A stretch of DNA of 64,000 bases from Emiliania huxleyi CCMP1516 (GCF_000372725.1 NW_005196310.1:183325-247324); one strand, 5' to 3'. Positions 28,118-38,348 are shown, counted from the first letter of the stretch. A program made the numbers and translations. The notes: generated by a model not told the origin, from the sequence alone.

Positions 28118-30512
28118 TCACATCCCCCTCTGGAAGAAAGCGGCCGTCTGCGAGAAGTAGGTCTCGGTCCCCTCCTTGGAGTCGCCTACGCAAACCACGA
28201 GCGCGCGTACGGCACACACGAAGCCAGGGCGGGCCTCGAGGCCCCTCTCTGGCGTCGCCGGCGGCGGAAGGGTTGACCAGCTCGATGCCCTGCACCGGCG
28301 TGAAGGCGAGCGAGGATGCGAGCCCGTTTGTGCTGCCCGAGGAGCCGGCGAGCCGCGCCCGCCTGTCCAGCAACCAGTTCAGCATTACGCGCGGAGTCAC
28401 CGACGAGCAGACTCGGGCGGAGCCGGCGCGCGCTTGTTCTTCTCGGAGAGCAGCTGCTGCTTCTGCGCGTTCACCTTGACCTTGCCCCCCTGCTGCGACT
28501 TTCCGAGCATTCCGACACCGAGCATGCCGTCGGACGTCATGTCCTCCTCCTGCCCGAACCGCACCCGGTTGGAGAGCTGCCGCATGTGCGTCATACCCAT
28601 CCGCTCCTTCATCTTGCGCAGCCGCCGCCCGCCGCGCCGCTTGCCGCTAGACTCGGGCGGCACCTGCTCGCAGCTCCGCGCGACGTGTGAAGAGACGCCG
28701 TTCACACCGGACGGCCCGACCTCCGACTCGGTGCGGCACCGCCAGCGGCCGCACGTCCTTCGGCGGCGGCGGCTCCGAAAGCTTGGCCGACCGCATCTCG
28801 ATCTCGTCGCGGAACTTTTGGCCGACGGAGCCGTCGCCAGAGTTCTGGTACGCGTCCGCGCGCGCCGCCAGCGTCACCTTGCCGGCGGGCATGCGGGAGA
28901 TAGAGTGTGCTGGGTGATAGGTGTGCTGCCACTTCCGAGACAGAGACTATGAATGATGGCAAGAAGAGTGGAGGCACCTTGCCGGCGACCATGCGGACCA
29001 CCTTTGGCCTCAGTCCTGGCGGCGTGTTGAGGATGATGTCGCACTGCGAGATGCAGCCAGAGTGCGTGACTTGCGTCGAGGTGGACATGCCTGCTCACAG
29101 CTGGCCGCTGTGAAGAGACGCCGCCAGCGTGCGCGCGCGACCTCTGCGTCGACGTGCGGCATGCCCGCGAGCGCGCGCTTCTTCGAGCCGAGGATCTGCA
29201 CGACCGTCGAGGGCAGCTCGGCCAGCTTGGACATGCCTAGGACGTGTCTCGGACATGTCTCGGACGTGTCTCGGCCAGCTTGGACATGTCTCAGCTTGGA
29301 CATACCGCCCGCGGCGCCGACGAGCTTCGCGGCGGTGGCGGCGCCTAGGACGTGTCTCGGACGTGTCTCGGACGTGTCCAGGAAGGGGAGCTGCGTCGCG
29401 GCGGTGGCGGCGCCGACGATGGCGACGACGTTGGGCGCGACGATTGCCTGTGGAGGTGGCGGTCGGAAGAGCAATTCACACACCTCGGTTGCACCTCGGT
29501 TGCACCTCGGCTGCACCTCGGCTGTATCTCGGCTGTCTCTCGGCTGTCTCTCGCCATCTTGGACTCGACGAAGGCGAGGATGCGCTGCTTGTTGTCGGAG
29601 AGGGCGAGGACCTGCTCGCACCTGCGGGAGATGTGGGGAGATGTGGGGAGATGTGGGGAGATGTGGAGAGGGCGAGGACTTGGCTCGCACCGCTCGCTGA
29701 CCGCCGCCAGCGCCTGCGGCGGCAGCTCGGTGCCGATGGTGGTGGAGGAGGTGACGGTGACGACCATGATCGTGGCGGAGGGGAGGATGCCGGTGAGGTC
29801 GACTTGGGTCAGGTCCGCCTCGTTGCCGATCTTGAGTACGACGCGCGCGAAGTCGAGCGGGTTCGGGATCAGCGACTCGAGCTCGGGGAAGCGCTTCGCG
29901 TAGTCGTCGCGGATGTGCTTCGCGAGCGCCTCGACCTACGGCCGGTGGTGTGGCGTGGCATGCGCCCCGGCGTGGAGTGTCGCGCCCTGCCCCGGTGTGG
30001 TGCGCAGCGTGCCCCCGCCCGAGGGCTGCCAGTTGCACCTCATTGTCGATGTCGACCGCTATCTCGTTGCACTGCACAATCAGCGCGTAGACGGCGCCGG
30101 CATCGTCCTGGGGCGCGGCGGGCGGCGCGACGACGCCGTCGCCCGCGTCGGCCACCATGTATGCCTCGATCTTCTCCATCAGCGACGCCATCCGGCTCGA
30201 GGCGAGCAGCCCCGACGTGCCCGCCGCGCCGCCGCCGCCGCCCGTCTCGGCGAGCATGTCGATGTCGCCATCGTCGTCGTCCTCCTCCTCGATGATCTCC
30301 TCCTGCCGCCGCGAGACAGAGCCGGTGAGTGGGCGCGAGCGTCGCAGCGCGAAAGGCGGGCGCGGCCCGCTGGCAGCGGGGAAGCGAGCGCGGCGACACG
30401 GGCGGCAGCGACGCGGGGCAAGCAGTCATGGGCGAGGGCGCGCCTCCTCGCCCTCGTCCTCCTCCTCGTTTAGGTCGTCGAGATCTGCGAGGAAGGCGTC
30501 GAGAGAGGCCAT
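28118..30512 (-). CDS. PRPF31: U4/U6 snRNP protein Prp31, 12 exons
   Basis: Binds the U4 snRNA k-turn with 15.5K and bridges U4/U6 to U5 in the tri-snRNP. Exons (minus): 30444-30512, 30039-30302, 29691-29935, 29621-29555, 29447-29414, 29344-29306, 29236-29165, 29090-28978, 28877-28740, 28663-28413, 28362-28259, 28185-28118. All join in frame to 487 aa, close to the human ~499. Landmarks: acidic N-terminus, 'RDDYAKRFPELESLIPNPLD', 'ATIMVVTVTSSTT', the Nop domain 'IVAPNVVAIVGAATAAKLVG' with 'GGMSKLAELP', 'DEIEMRS', 'KRRGGRRLRKMKERMGMT', 'ASSLAFTPVQGIELVNP', and 'YFSQTAAFF' at the end. Five of eleven donors are GC. Most introns are 68-100 nt and start with a copy of the next exon. Confidence 0.93.
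28664..28739 (-). mobile_element. PRPF31 intron 9 with hairpin insert
   Basis: Read on the minus strand: GTGCCGCACCGAGTC (copy of the next exon's GTGCCGCCCGAGTC), then GTGTGAACGGCGTCTCTTCA CAC, then a tail ending GCTGCGAGCAG. The 19-nt hairpin occupies 28687-28705. Confidence 0.75.
29091..29164 (-). mobile_element. PRPF31 intron 7 with partial hairpin insert
   Basis: GC-AG intron. Its first ~30 nt (GCATGCCGCACGTCGACGCA...) are a diverged copy of the next exon (GCATGTCCACCTCGACGCAA...). The insert GGCGTCTCTTCACAGCGGCC plus GCTGTGAGCAG follows. Splicing restores 'ALAGMSTSTQVTHSGC'. Confidence 0.7.
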
Positions 30513-30642
30513 GCGGCACGAGCGTGGCAGCGCCCCGAGCGCCGCTCACAGCCTCAGGCAGGCGGCGCAAAAGAATTTTAAACACCGCAAGAGATGGTGG
30601 AGGAGGCCGTCGCCAGAAAAGAAAAACAGCGTATACCCACGT
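30513..30642. promoter_or_regulatory. 130-bp divergent intergenic region, PRPF31 / Kelch 3
   Basis: The two start codons face away from each other with 130 bp between them. Contains AAAAGAATTTTAAACACC and AAAAGAAAAACAG, AT-rich against the GC-rich surroundings. Promoter function is inferred from position only. Confidence 0.5.
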
Positions 30643-31806
30643 ATGGCCTCCCACCGCATCGGTGCGCGCGTCGCGGGCCTCTCGCCAGCGCAGCTGTGCG
30701 CCATCATCGAGGCGCAGGCGGGCGCGAGCGCCGCCGCGCTGCGCGTGGCGGAGGAGCACGCCGCACGGCTCGTGGAGCAGCCCGAGTGGGTCCTCTCCGA
30801 GGTCCTCCTCTCGCCGGACCTCGCCCCGCACATCCTCGCCCAGCTGCCGACCAAGGCGCACGCCGCCAAGGGGACGTGCCGCGCGTGGCGCCGCGGCTGG
30901 AAGGAGACGCTGAAGAAGCGCGAGAGGCCGCGCATGCTCGTGTTCGGCGGCCGCGGCAGCGAGGGTGGGACTGTCAACTCGTTGGAGCGGTACGACCCGT
31001 CAACCAATGAGTGGGAGGAGGAGGCTGTGGCGCCGATGCCTTCGGCACGCACGTATGTCGGCATGGCGGTGCTCGATGGCAAGCTCTACGCGGTGGGCGG
31101 CGAGAGTGAGGCTGACGGCGCAAATTCCAACCTGGTGGAGCGGTACGATTTGGCTACGAACGCGTGGGAGGAGGCGGCGCCGATGGTGACACCACGCGAG
31201 ACCCACGCCGTGGCGGTGCTGGACGGCAATCTGTACGCTGTGGGCGGGTACAGCGACGACGACGGCATCCTCAGCTCGGTCGAGCGGTACGATCCGGCGA
31301 CGAACGCGTGGGAGGCGGTGGCGCCGATGGCAGAGGCGCGGACTCTTGCCGCCGTGGCGGTGCTCGACGGCAAGCTGTACGCTGTGGGCGGGTACAGCGA
31401 CGACGACGGCATCCTCAGCTCGGTGGAGCGGTACGACCCGGCGGCGAACGCGTGGGAGGCGGTGGCGCCGATGGCGACGGCGCGGTATTCTCACGCCGTG
31501 GCGGTGCTCGACGGCAAGCTGTACGCTGTGGGCGGATACAACGACGACGGTGGCACCCTCAGCTCGGTGGAGCGGTACGACCCTGCGATGAATGTGTGGG
31601 AGGCGGTGGCGCCGATGGCGGCGGCTCGGAGCAGGCTCGCCGTGGCGGTGCTGGACGGCAAGCTGTACGCTGTGGGCGGGCAGAACGATGAGGAGGAGGA
31701 CGTGGATGGCTGCCTGGTGGAGCGCTACGACCCGGCGTTGGAGATATGGGAGGCGGTGGCGACGATGGGGACGGCGCGGTACTTTCCTCTCGCTGCTTTG
31801 ATGTAG
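30643..31806 (+). CDS. F-box/Kelch-repeat protein, paralogue 3
   Basis: Intronless, 387 aa from 'MASHRIGARV' at 30643; the frame is open further upstream through PRPF31 antisense sequence, which is not credible coding. The N-terminal F-box-like block differs from the others by 'ASAAALRV' and 'TKAHAAKGTC'. Six Kelch repeats follow, two neighbouring blades being nearly identical over 'GGYSDDDGILSSVERYDP'. Predicted SCF substrate adaptor. Confidence 0.88.
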   Translation: MASHRIGARVAGLSPAQLCAIIEAQAGASAAALRVAEEHAARLVEQPEWVLSEVLLSPDLAPHILAQLPTKAHAAKGTCRAWRRGWKETLKKRERPRMLVFGGRGSEGGTVNSLERYDPSTNEWEEEAVAPMPSARTYVGMAVLDGKLYAVGGESEADGANSNLVERYDLATNAWEEAAPMVTPRETHAVAVLDGNLYAVGGYSDDDGILSSVERYDPATNAWEAVAPMAEARTLAAVAVLDGKLYAVGGYSDDDGILSSVERYDPAANAWEAVAPMATARYSHAVAVLDGKLYAVGGYNDDGGTLSSVERYDPAMNVWEAVAPMAAARSRLAVAVLDGKLYAVGGQNDEEEDVDGCLVERYDPALEIWEAVATMGTARYFPLAALM

Positions 31807-31822
31807 GCGGCTGTTTCGCTCT

Positions 31823-31828
<6 letters not shown>

Positions 31829-31865
<37 letters not shown>

Positions 31866-31920
31866 CCTCCCTCCCTCCCTCCCTCCCTCCCTCCCTCCCT
31901 CCCTCCCTCCCTCCCCCCCC
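31829..31920. repeat. (CT)n and (CCCT)n microsatellite
   Basis: CT run to about 31860, then about 13 CCCT units and a C8 run. Begins about 20 nt after the Kelch 3 stop codon. Confidence 0.95.
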
Positions 31921-32288
31921 CGTAGACGAGCGAGTTGCGGCGCACGCGCGCACGCGCTGCGCGTAGCCGTAGGCGGCACGTGGCGGCGCGTGGGCGGGTG
32001 GCCCACCCGGCCGTCGGTGAGTGAGCACCACCGGACGCGAGGGTCGGTACGTCGGCTCCTAATCCTAGTGATCTGTGATCTATGAGGATCCGCCCGCAGG
32101 CGCATTTTGAGATATACCGAGGCGGTGCCCGGTGCCGAGCGCAGGCAGAGCCCACAGGTCGGACCTTAACGACGAGACAGCGCGTGCGTATATGAGCTCA
32201 CTTAAGAGTTAAGTGTGTCGTGGTACTAAGTGCTGCGCGGGTCGAGTCGAGGTCCTCTTGTCAAAAAAAGAAAAACATCGTCGCGCGG
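31921..32288. other. spacer between Kelch 3 and the Kelch 4 upstream repeat
   Basis: No gene seen; GC-rich with motif-free frames. Confidence 0.6.
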
Positions 32289-32572
32289 AGAGGACGCGCC
32301 GCTCTGGAGCATACTGTATTGCACACATGCATACTGCGGGGTGGGGCCCCGACCTCTAGAGACTGTCTCCCAGCCTGTGTGCTCACCACGTGCACTGGGG
32401 GGCCTTGCACTTTGAATACGGGGGTGACGGCACAGTAGGAGCGTATGTATGTATCGAAGGTGAAAAGAACAGCCAGGCTAGGACTGGACAACGACGCGGA
32501 ATGCGAGTACCCGCACACCCTTGCGAGCGAAATCCAAGCTTGCAGCGCGGGCAGAGGGGACCGCCCGCGCCG
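32289..32572 (+). repeat. upstream region of Kelch 4, inverted copy of 27774-28056
   Basis: See the Kelch 2 upstream repeat. This copy has GTATGTATGTATCG where the other has ATACATACATACG and lacks a few short insertions. Confidence 0.85.
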
Positions 32573-33706
32573 ATGGCCTCCCACCGCATCGGCGCGCGCG
32601 TCGCGGGCCTCTCGCCAGCGCAGCTGTGCGCCATCATCGAGGCGCAGGCGGGCGCGAGCGACGCCGCGCTGCGCGTGGCGGAGGAGCACGCCGCTCGGCT
32701 CGTGGAGCAGCCCGAGTGGGTGCTCTCCGAGGTCCTCCTCTCGCCGGACCTCGCCCCGCACATCCTCGCCCAGCTGCCGACCAAGGAGCACGCCGCCAAG
32801 GGGACGTGCCGCGCGTGGCGCCGCGGCTGGAAGGAGACGCTGAAGAAGCGCGAGAGGCCGCGCCTGCTCGTGATCGGCGGCCGCGGCAGCGAGGGTGGGA
32901 CTGTCAACTCGTTGGAGCGGTACGACCCTTCAACAGACGAGTGGGCGGAGGAGGCTGTGGCGCCTTTGCCGACGGCACGCACGATAGCAGGCATGGCGGT
33001 GCTCGATGGCAAGCTCTACGCGGCCGGCGGTTGTGAGGCCGACAACTACGCCCCTTCCAACTCGGTGGAGCGGTACGACTTTGCTGCGAACACGTGGGAG
33101 GCGGCGGCGCCGATGGCAAAGGCGCGGCATGCTCCCGCCGTCGCGGTGCTCGAGGGCAAGCTGTACGCGGTGGGAGGCTACAACAGCGACGACGGTGGCC
33201 TCGCCTCGGTGGAGCGGTACGACCCGGCTGCCAATGCGTGGGAGGCGGTGGCGCCGATGGCGACGGAGCGGAGCGACCATGGCGTGGCGGTGCTCGACGG
33301 CAAGCTGTACGCTGTTGGCGGGTACAGCAACGACGGCGTCGTCCTCACCTCGGTGGAGCGGTACGACCCGGCCTTGGATGCGTGGGAGGCGGTGGCGCCG
33401 ATGGCGACGGCGCTGTACAATCACGCCTTGGCAGTGCTGGACGGCAAGTTGTATGCTGTGGGCGGCGTCAACGGCCACATCAACTCGGTGGAGCGGTACG
33501 ATTTGGCTACAAACGCGTGGGAGGCGGTGGCGCCGATGGGGACGGCGCGGATGGCTCACGCCGTGGCGGTGCTCGACGGCAAGTTGTACGCTGTGGGCGG
33601 CTACGGCCTCAGCTCGGTGGAGCGGTACGACCCGGCGACGAACGCGTGGGAGGCGGTGGCGCCGATGGCGGCGGCGCGTGTGAAGGCTTTCGCTGTCTTG
33701 ATGTAG
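32573..33706 (+). CDS. F-box/Kelch-repeat protein, paralogue 4
   Basis: Intronless, 377 aa from 'MASHRIGARV' at 32573. N-terminal block almost identical to paralogue 2 apart from 'TKEHAAKGTC'. Kelch blades ('SSVERYDPATNAWEAVAPM') vary in the loop before each Gly-Gly; two blades carry shorter loops ('GGVNGHINSVERYD', 'GGYGLSSVERYD'), which accounts for the shorter protein. With its upstream DNA it is the inverted partner of paralogue 2, so these two are the most recent duplicate pair. Predicted SCF substrate adaptor. Confidence 0.88.
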   Translation: MASHRIGARVAGLSPAQLCAIIEAQAGASDAALRVAEEHAARLVEQPEWVLSEVLLSPDLAPHILAQLPTKEHAAKGTCRAWRRGWKETLKKRERPRLLVIGGRGSEGGTVNSLERYDPSTDEWAEEAVAPLPTARTIAGMAVLDGKLYAAGGCEADNYAPSNSVERYDFAANTWEAAAPMAKARHAPAVAVLEGKLYAVGGYNSDDGGLASVERYDPAANAWEAVAPMATERSDHGVAVLDGKLYAVGGYSNDGVVLTSVERYDPALDAWEAVAPMATALYNHALAVLDGKLYAVGGVNGHINSVERYDLATNAWEAVAPMGTARMAHAVAVLDGKLYAVGGYGLSSVERYDPATNAWEAVAPMAAARVKAFAVLM

Positions 33707-34156
33707 TCGCCGTTGTGTGCGTGCTAGCCCCACGGCGTGGAGTGTGCTGAAGTCCCTCGCCTGGGTGTGCTGCGCGTGCGTGGCTGCGTGCCCCCGCCGC
33801 TTGGTCGCAGCCCGCTCTATGCACTATGGTGTAGCGTGTATGGAGTGAACTCGGAGCACTTGAGGCGCCGCGTTTTCTTTTTCCCGGCTTGCCCGTCCCT
33901 ACCCGCTGCGCGGCCGCAGGGGTTTCTTTATTCTTTGTGAGTCTCTCTCACACTCAGTCTCACTCTCAGAGGCCGCCGCGACCGCACCGGCACTCTACCT
34001 CTACGTGTGGCGCGGCCGTGTGTCAGCCCCACACTTATCACACTTTCGAGTAAATGTGTATATCCCTCTCTATGACTCTATGTCTATCTCTCCGCAGATG
34101 AAAAGCCGGGCATGGGCCGGAACCGCGCCCCGTATGTGCCGCGCTGCCGCGCGCGC
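33707..34156. other. 450-nt spacer, no gene seen
   Basis: Contains CTCTCTCACACTCAGTCTCA-type simple sequence at 33941-33970. Frames are short and motif-free. Confidence 0.6.
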
Positions 34157-34600
34157 CTAGACGGCGGCGATGACTGCAGGGTCGACGCCCTTCGAGGCCA
34201 GGAATGCCTTCTTCTCGTCGCCCGGAGCCGCCGCGATGGATGGATCTTGCATGAAGGTGGCGGCCTGCACACACAGTAGGAAAGTGGTGGAGAGGCGCCG
34301 GCGGGCACGAGAGAGGGAACGTGAGAAGGGGTGAGCAGAGGCGGCTGCGTGGGTCGGAACGGTGAATCGGAGGAGGCTCTGCCTGCTCCTTGGTCATCTC
34401 ACTCGTGACCGCGGCAGGCGCGGGCGGCGCTGCCAACGACGGCGCCACCTCGGACGTGGCCTCGCTTTTCCAGGAAGGGTTCCACCCCGAGGCGAAAGCC
34501 ACTCGGCCGCCGCCCGCCCCCGTCGCCCCGGACTTGTACTTTGGGATTGGGCCCGACTTCCACGAGGGCGCCCACTTGCGATTGCTCCCGCCGCCGTAGA
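34157..34600 (-). CDS. 3' part of an unknown gene, two exons visible
   Basis: The last exon ends at TAG (34157-34159) and reads 'ATFMQDPSIAAAPGDEKKAF' and 'LASKGVDPAVIAAV', a short helical module that loosely recalls the Pex14 N-terminal helix. It joins across a GC-AG intron (CAG|GC ... GCAG|GCC) to the upstream exon ending 'AAVTSEMTKEQ', which is Ala/Pro-rich and has two 'PSWKS' repeats ('KWAPSWKSGPIPKYK', 'GWNPSWKSEA'). The first exons lie above 34600 and could not be identified. Function unknown; the Pex14 likeness is weak. Confidence 0.45.
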
Positions 34601-34603
34601 CGT

Positions 34604-34705
34604 CCTGACAGCGGGTCAGAAGGAGCGGGTCAGATTTGGTGAGACGGTCAGAAGGAGCGGGTCAGATTTGGCGAGACGGTCAGAAGGAGCGGGTCATCAG
34701 ATTGG
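34604..34705. repeat. tandem repeat GAGACGGTCAGAAGGAGCGGGTCAGATT
   Basis: Three to four copies of a 33-36-nt unit built on GTCAGAAGGAGCGGGTCAG. Lies just upstream of the last identified exon of the minus-strand gene, probably intronic. Confidence 0.8.
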
Positions 34706-35099
34706 CGAGACAGTTGTTCGCGGTCGACGAGGGCTGACGAAGAGGTGATGACGTGCCTGCATGACGACGGGGAGCGGCGTCGAGCCGTGCGTCGCCAGCG
34801 GAGGGGCGAAGCCGAGCGCACAGATCGACAGCATTATCTCGCGTTTCGTTTGGAGAGTGCCGCAGAGGTGTCCACGCAAAAAAAGAAATTTCGTGCATGG
34901 GCTCCCCCCTCAGTGCCGTCAGGGTGACCAGTGCAAGTCGTGTCTCCCTCCCACGCAGCGGCTCTCGCGATCGATGAGATTTCCCGGCACACCCGAGAGG
35001 TCCAGGCTGCCCCAACTCACGCGCTCTCAGAGGTCCTTCACATTTGAGCAGCCTCAGGCGCGTTACGTGGAATATGTGCCGCAACTGGGAGTGGCAGGC

Positions 35100-36221
35100 A
35101 CACGCTGTTAGTTGCCGATCGCATCCGTGGTAGCGCCGCGCGCACCGCGGGTCTCACACGCAGCTCTGTTCAGATGGCCCTCGCCCAATGCAGGTGTGTG
35201 CTCTCGCCGGCCGGCTGCCTGGGCAACAGGGCACCGGCCGAAAGATATTCTTTGCCGATGCGCCGGCTCAGCTAGAGGTTGCGCCTTGGGAGTCAGCACC
35301 CTGGAGACATTCCGCTTCGACCCCAGAAACGGAGACGCGCAATACGGGCGGTGGGCGTCAAGGCTGTAGCGGCCCGGCGCAGATGAGTGCAACGAACAGG
35401 ACCAAGGGCTACAATCTGCGCGAGGCCTAAGACCACGGATCTCTGCCTGCGAAAAGTAGCGTGCGGCCTCAAAACGGCTGAGGATGTGGTTAGGTGTTTC
35501 GGCTCGAGGTCTGCCTGTACCACCAAGTTTGCTCCAATGGTGCCCTGGCGGTCGTCTCGGACTCGCGACATATGGGTGTTTTCTTCGCTGCATCCTGGTG
35601 TCTATCCGTCGAATAGGCGAAGCGCTCTTCGACCTCAACGTCGGCCAGCCCTTTGTGTGCGACTTCTCGCCTCAAAGGCGCTGTGCCACCTCCACTTCTG
35701 CTCCCGACAAGAGCCACCCTTGCTAACGGGGACCGCAATGGTGTGGACGCAGGTACCGCGAGCTGCAGAGCATCCTCCTCCAGCCGCCCGTCTTCGCGCT
35801 ACGAGCGGGAGAGAGCACCGCCATGGCCCGAGGCTGTGCGCAGCGATAGAGCACAGCTGAGTACTCGAGTAATTGTGTGCGCGCACCGGGAGAGATACGT
35901 TGTGTTGTCTGTGGCCTCGGGGGATTGTCGGTTGTGAGACAGCCCGGTAGACTCTCACAGCTCACAGCCTCGGACAGGGGTCAGGGCAAGACCTTCTTGC
36001 TCAACCCTTTCGGCCACTCGCCTGCGTTCATCACTGAAATCGCTCGAGTCCTGTATACCGGAGGCCGGGCTCGCCAAACTCCTCCACACGTCGGACCAGC
36101 CATGCGTCCGCGCCTCGCGCGCCACATCGCGCGCCACATCGGTCATCGCGACACCGGCGGCGCCGGCGCGCGGCGCGCTCCAGCTCCCAGTTCGGACGCG
36201 GTGGGGCCTTTCTCAGTTCTG
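35100..36221. other. 1.1 kb without a supportable gene
   Basis: Composition is less GC-biased than the coding regions. No frame shows family motifs or splice partners. Confidence 0.55.
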
Positions 36222-36323
36222 TTCGGCACCTCCCACCGACGAACTCGTCCATTACACGAGAGTAGCCTGTGGCTGAGCAGAGCTGAGCACACACCAAGGC
36301 TCGTTGATGACCACATGCGACAT
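36222..36323 (+). repeat. direct repeat, left copy, about 102 nt
   Basis: From GTTCGGCACCTCCCACCGAC to ACCACATGCGACAT; the right copy is at 38349-38451, differing at one T/C. The Helitron-like Rep exon lies between the two copies. Confidence 0.85.
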
Positions 36324-37169
36324 AGCTCGATCGGTCACACCGCCATCGCCGTCGGGGAGAGGGGGGACGACACTGCTTCGGCAGCGTGCACCTCGATCCT
36401 GTACCGTGTTTGTTATGACCCCCCCCCAATGAACATACCAGTGAGGGAGGGCGAGACGATCGAGGGGTCCCGTACCACGCGGAATCGACCCTATCCAGTG
36501 CTCAAGTGCTCAAGTGCTCTGCCCGCAAGGCGCCCGCGTCGCAGACGCGGTACCATTGACAAATCTGCGATATACCCCCACACGAGCAAATAGCCAAAAT
36601 CCGAATACCGTGCACGAATCCTGCGATGTGGGCCGTGCAAGCCTTCAGCTGGTGCCAAGACTCGTAAAATTGAAGCCACGAACGGCCGCCGAATCCGTGC
36701 TTTCGGACGGAGCAACTGAGGGAAGCCGCTGATCGAGCCCAGCGTGCCCGCGGCCGCCTCCCGCGCAACACCGCCGCTGGGGACGACACGCTGCGGATTC
36801 GGATCGAGCCCGGGGGGCGCGGCGGGCCGCTCGATGGTCGTCCGCTTCGTCTGCGACAAGTCCATCCCAAAGGCGCGTGTCCTGCGATAGATAGACTCGA
36901 CGGGCTCACCGGCGCGGGGTGGACGCAGGACAGATGCTGGCGGCACACATGGCGACAGGGACACACGGACAAGACACCCCCTCGCCTCTCCCTGCAGCCT
37001 GCCGACCGCCGCCGCTCTTTTCTCCTCCGCCGCCCGCCTCGCCTACCGCCTCTCCCTCCCTGCCGCCTCCCACCCTCCCCCTCGCCTTCTGGCCTCTCCC
37101 CGCCCCGCCACCTCTCCACTCGCCACTCCCCTCCCTTCGCCATCACCGCTACCCTCACCGCAGCCTCCC

Positions 37170-37285
37170 TCACCGCCACCGCCCCTCACCGCAGCCTCCC
37201 TCACCGCCACCGCCCCTCACCGCAGCCTCCCTCACCGCCACCGCCCCTCACCGCAGCCTCCCTCACCGCCACCGCCCCCTCCCTA
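37170..37285. repeat. tandem 27-nt repeat CACCGCAGCCTCCCTCACCGC
   Basis: Four to five head-to-tail units of CACCGCAGCCTCCCTCACCG plus CCACCGCCCCT, directly before the acceptor of the Rep-like exon. Confidence 0.85.
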
Positions 37286-37294
37286 CCTCCAAAG

Positions 37295-37684
37295 GCGGTC
37301 CTCACCGAAGCCACCGGCGGCAGCCTCAAGTACAACCTCACGGTCCGCGCCGCCGCCGCCTGCCCGGTCGGTCGCTGCACAGCCAGCGCTGGGACTCGTC
37401 ACACCTTTGCCACCCTCCTTGCGGAGCAGGAGGAGATCCGCTTGCTGTACTTTGAACAGCGTGCCAAGACCTACATTGAGGAGGTGCTCGTACCGGCGCT
37501 CGGCATCAGTGTGTTTTACTACGTGATGGAGTTTGCTTGGGCCCGTCGCTTCCGGGACCAGGGAGCGGCGGGGAGGGGGCAGATTCACTTCCATCTGCTC
37601 GGCTGGCTCGAGAGCGGCGAGCCACACCATATCATCTCGGTCGGCAACTCGAGGGACTCAGTAGTTGTGACCCCCCTGGAGTGA
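37295..37684 (+). mobile_element. Helitron-like Rep (HUH endonuclease) exon, remnant
   Basis: After the acceptor CCAAAG the frame reads 'YFEQRAKTYIEEVLVPALGI' then 'FYYVMEFAWARRFRDQG' and 'GRGQIHFHLLGWLES', ending at TGA 37682-37684. The His-hydrophobic-His pair 'HFH' preceded by RGxI and followed by a Trp is the HUH metal-binding motif of Helitron Rep proteins, which nick and join DNA during rolling-circle transposition. The downstream catalytic Tyr motif and the helicase domain are absent before the stop, so this is a broken or heavily spliced copy. Confidence 0.55.
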
Positions 37685-37772
37685 GTGAGGACAGGAGAGA
37701 GAGAGCTTTGTGGTGTTGGTGTACGCAATAACGGGACAGGGTAGTCGTTCTCTCTAGCTCCCCTTCTAGCTC

Positions 37773-38066
37773 TTAGCATGAGCTGCGCCCTGTCCGACCC
37801 CTTTTGCGCAGCAACACCTTAAACTTTTCAGGCCCTCCAAATTCGGGTCGGAGCGTAGCGGAGTGGGCCCCGAGTTTGAAAAGGGCGACGGACGCTTGCG
37901 TCCTAGCCTCCAACAACGCCTCCCCGGCGCAGAGGGGCCCCCGGAGGGATGCACAACCGACCCGCGCCACGCCGCTTGCGGCGGTCCTCTTCCCAGCTCC
38001 GCTGAGGGCCCGTGCATTTTTTTGCACTTCTAGTCGAGGCTGGGCCTTCTTCCTCTTTGGTGGCAT
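37773..38066 (-). CDS. small basic ORF, unknown
   Basis: 97 aa starting 'MPPKRKKAQPRLEVQKNAR' and ending 'KFKVLLRKRGRTGRSSC'. Composition is less biased than shadow frames and the N-terminus looks like a nuclear-localisation stretch, but I recognise no family. It could be part of the surrounding Helitron remnant. Confidence 0.25.
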   Translation of the reverse strand: MPPKRKKAQPRLEVQKNARALSGAGKRTAASGVARVGCASLRGPLCAGEALLEARTQASVALFKLGAHSATLRPEFGGPEKFKVLLRKRGRTGRSSC

Positions 38067-38155
38067 ATGCGAAGCGCTGGAGCAGAGACAGCGGTCGGTC
38101 GAGTCTCAGGGAGCGCGTTTTGGGACCGACTGGCCAGTAGTATTCATGGACTTGA

Positions 38156-38276
38156 GTACAAGTACTCACGCATGCGCCAGACGTACTCATGAGTATGAAT
38201 ACTCAACTGCGGTGGTACTCATGAGTTGAGTACTCACGATGCACGTGTATTATGAGTACAATACTTGAATACTATT
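38156..38276. repeat. cluster of TACTCATGAGT palindromes
   Basis: GTACTCATGAGTATGAATACTCA, GTACTCATGAGTTGAGTACTCA and related GAGTACAA/TACTTGAAT units repeat over ~120 nt, in local AT-rich sequence just before the right 102-nt repeat copy. Confidence 0.8.
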
Positions 38277-38348
38277 GTAATCATGAACAGGCTTGCGCAC
38301 TGCGGCGCGGCGCACGGTGCCTCCGGGGGCCCCCGCGCCGGCCCAGAG

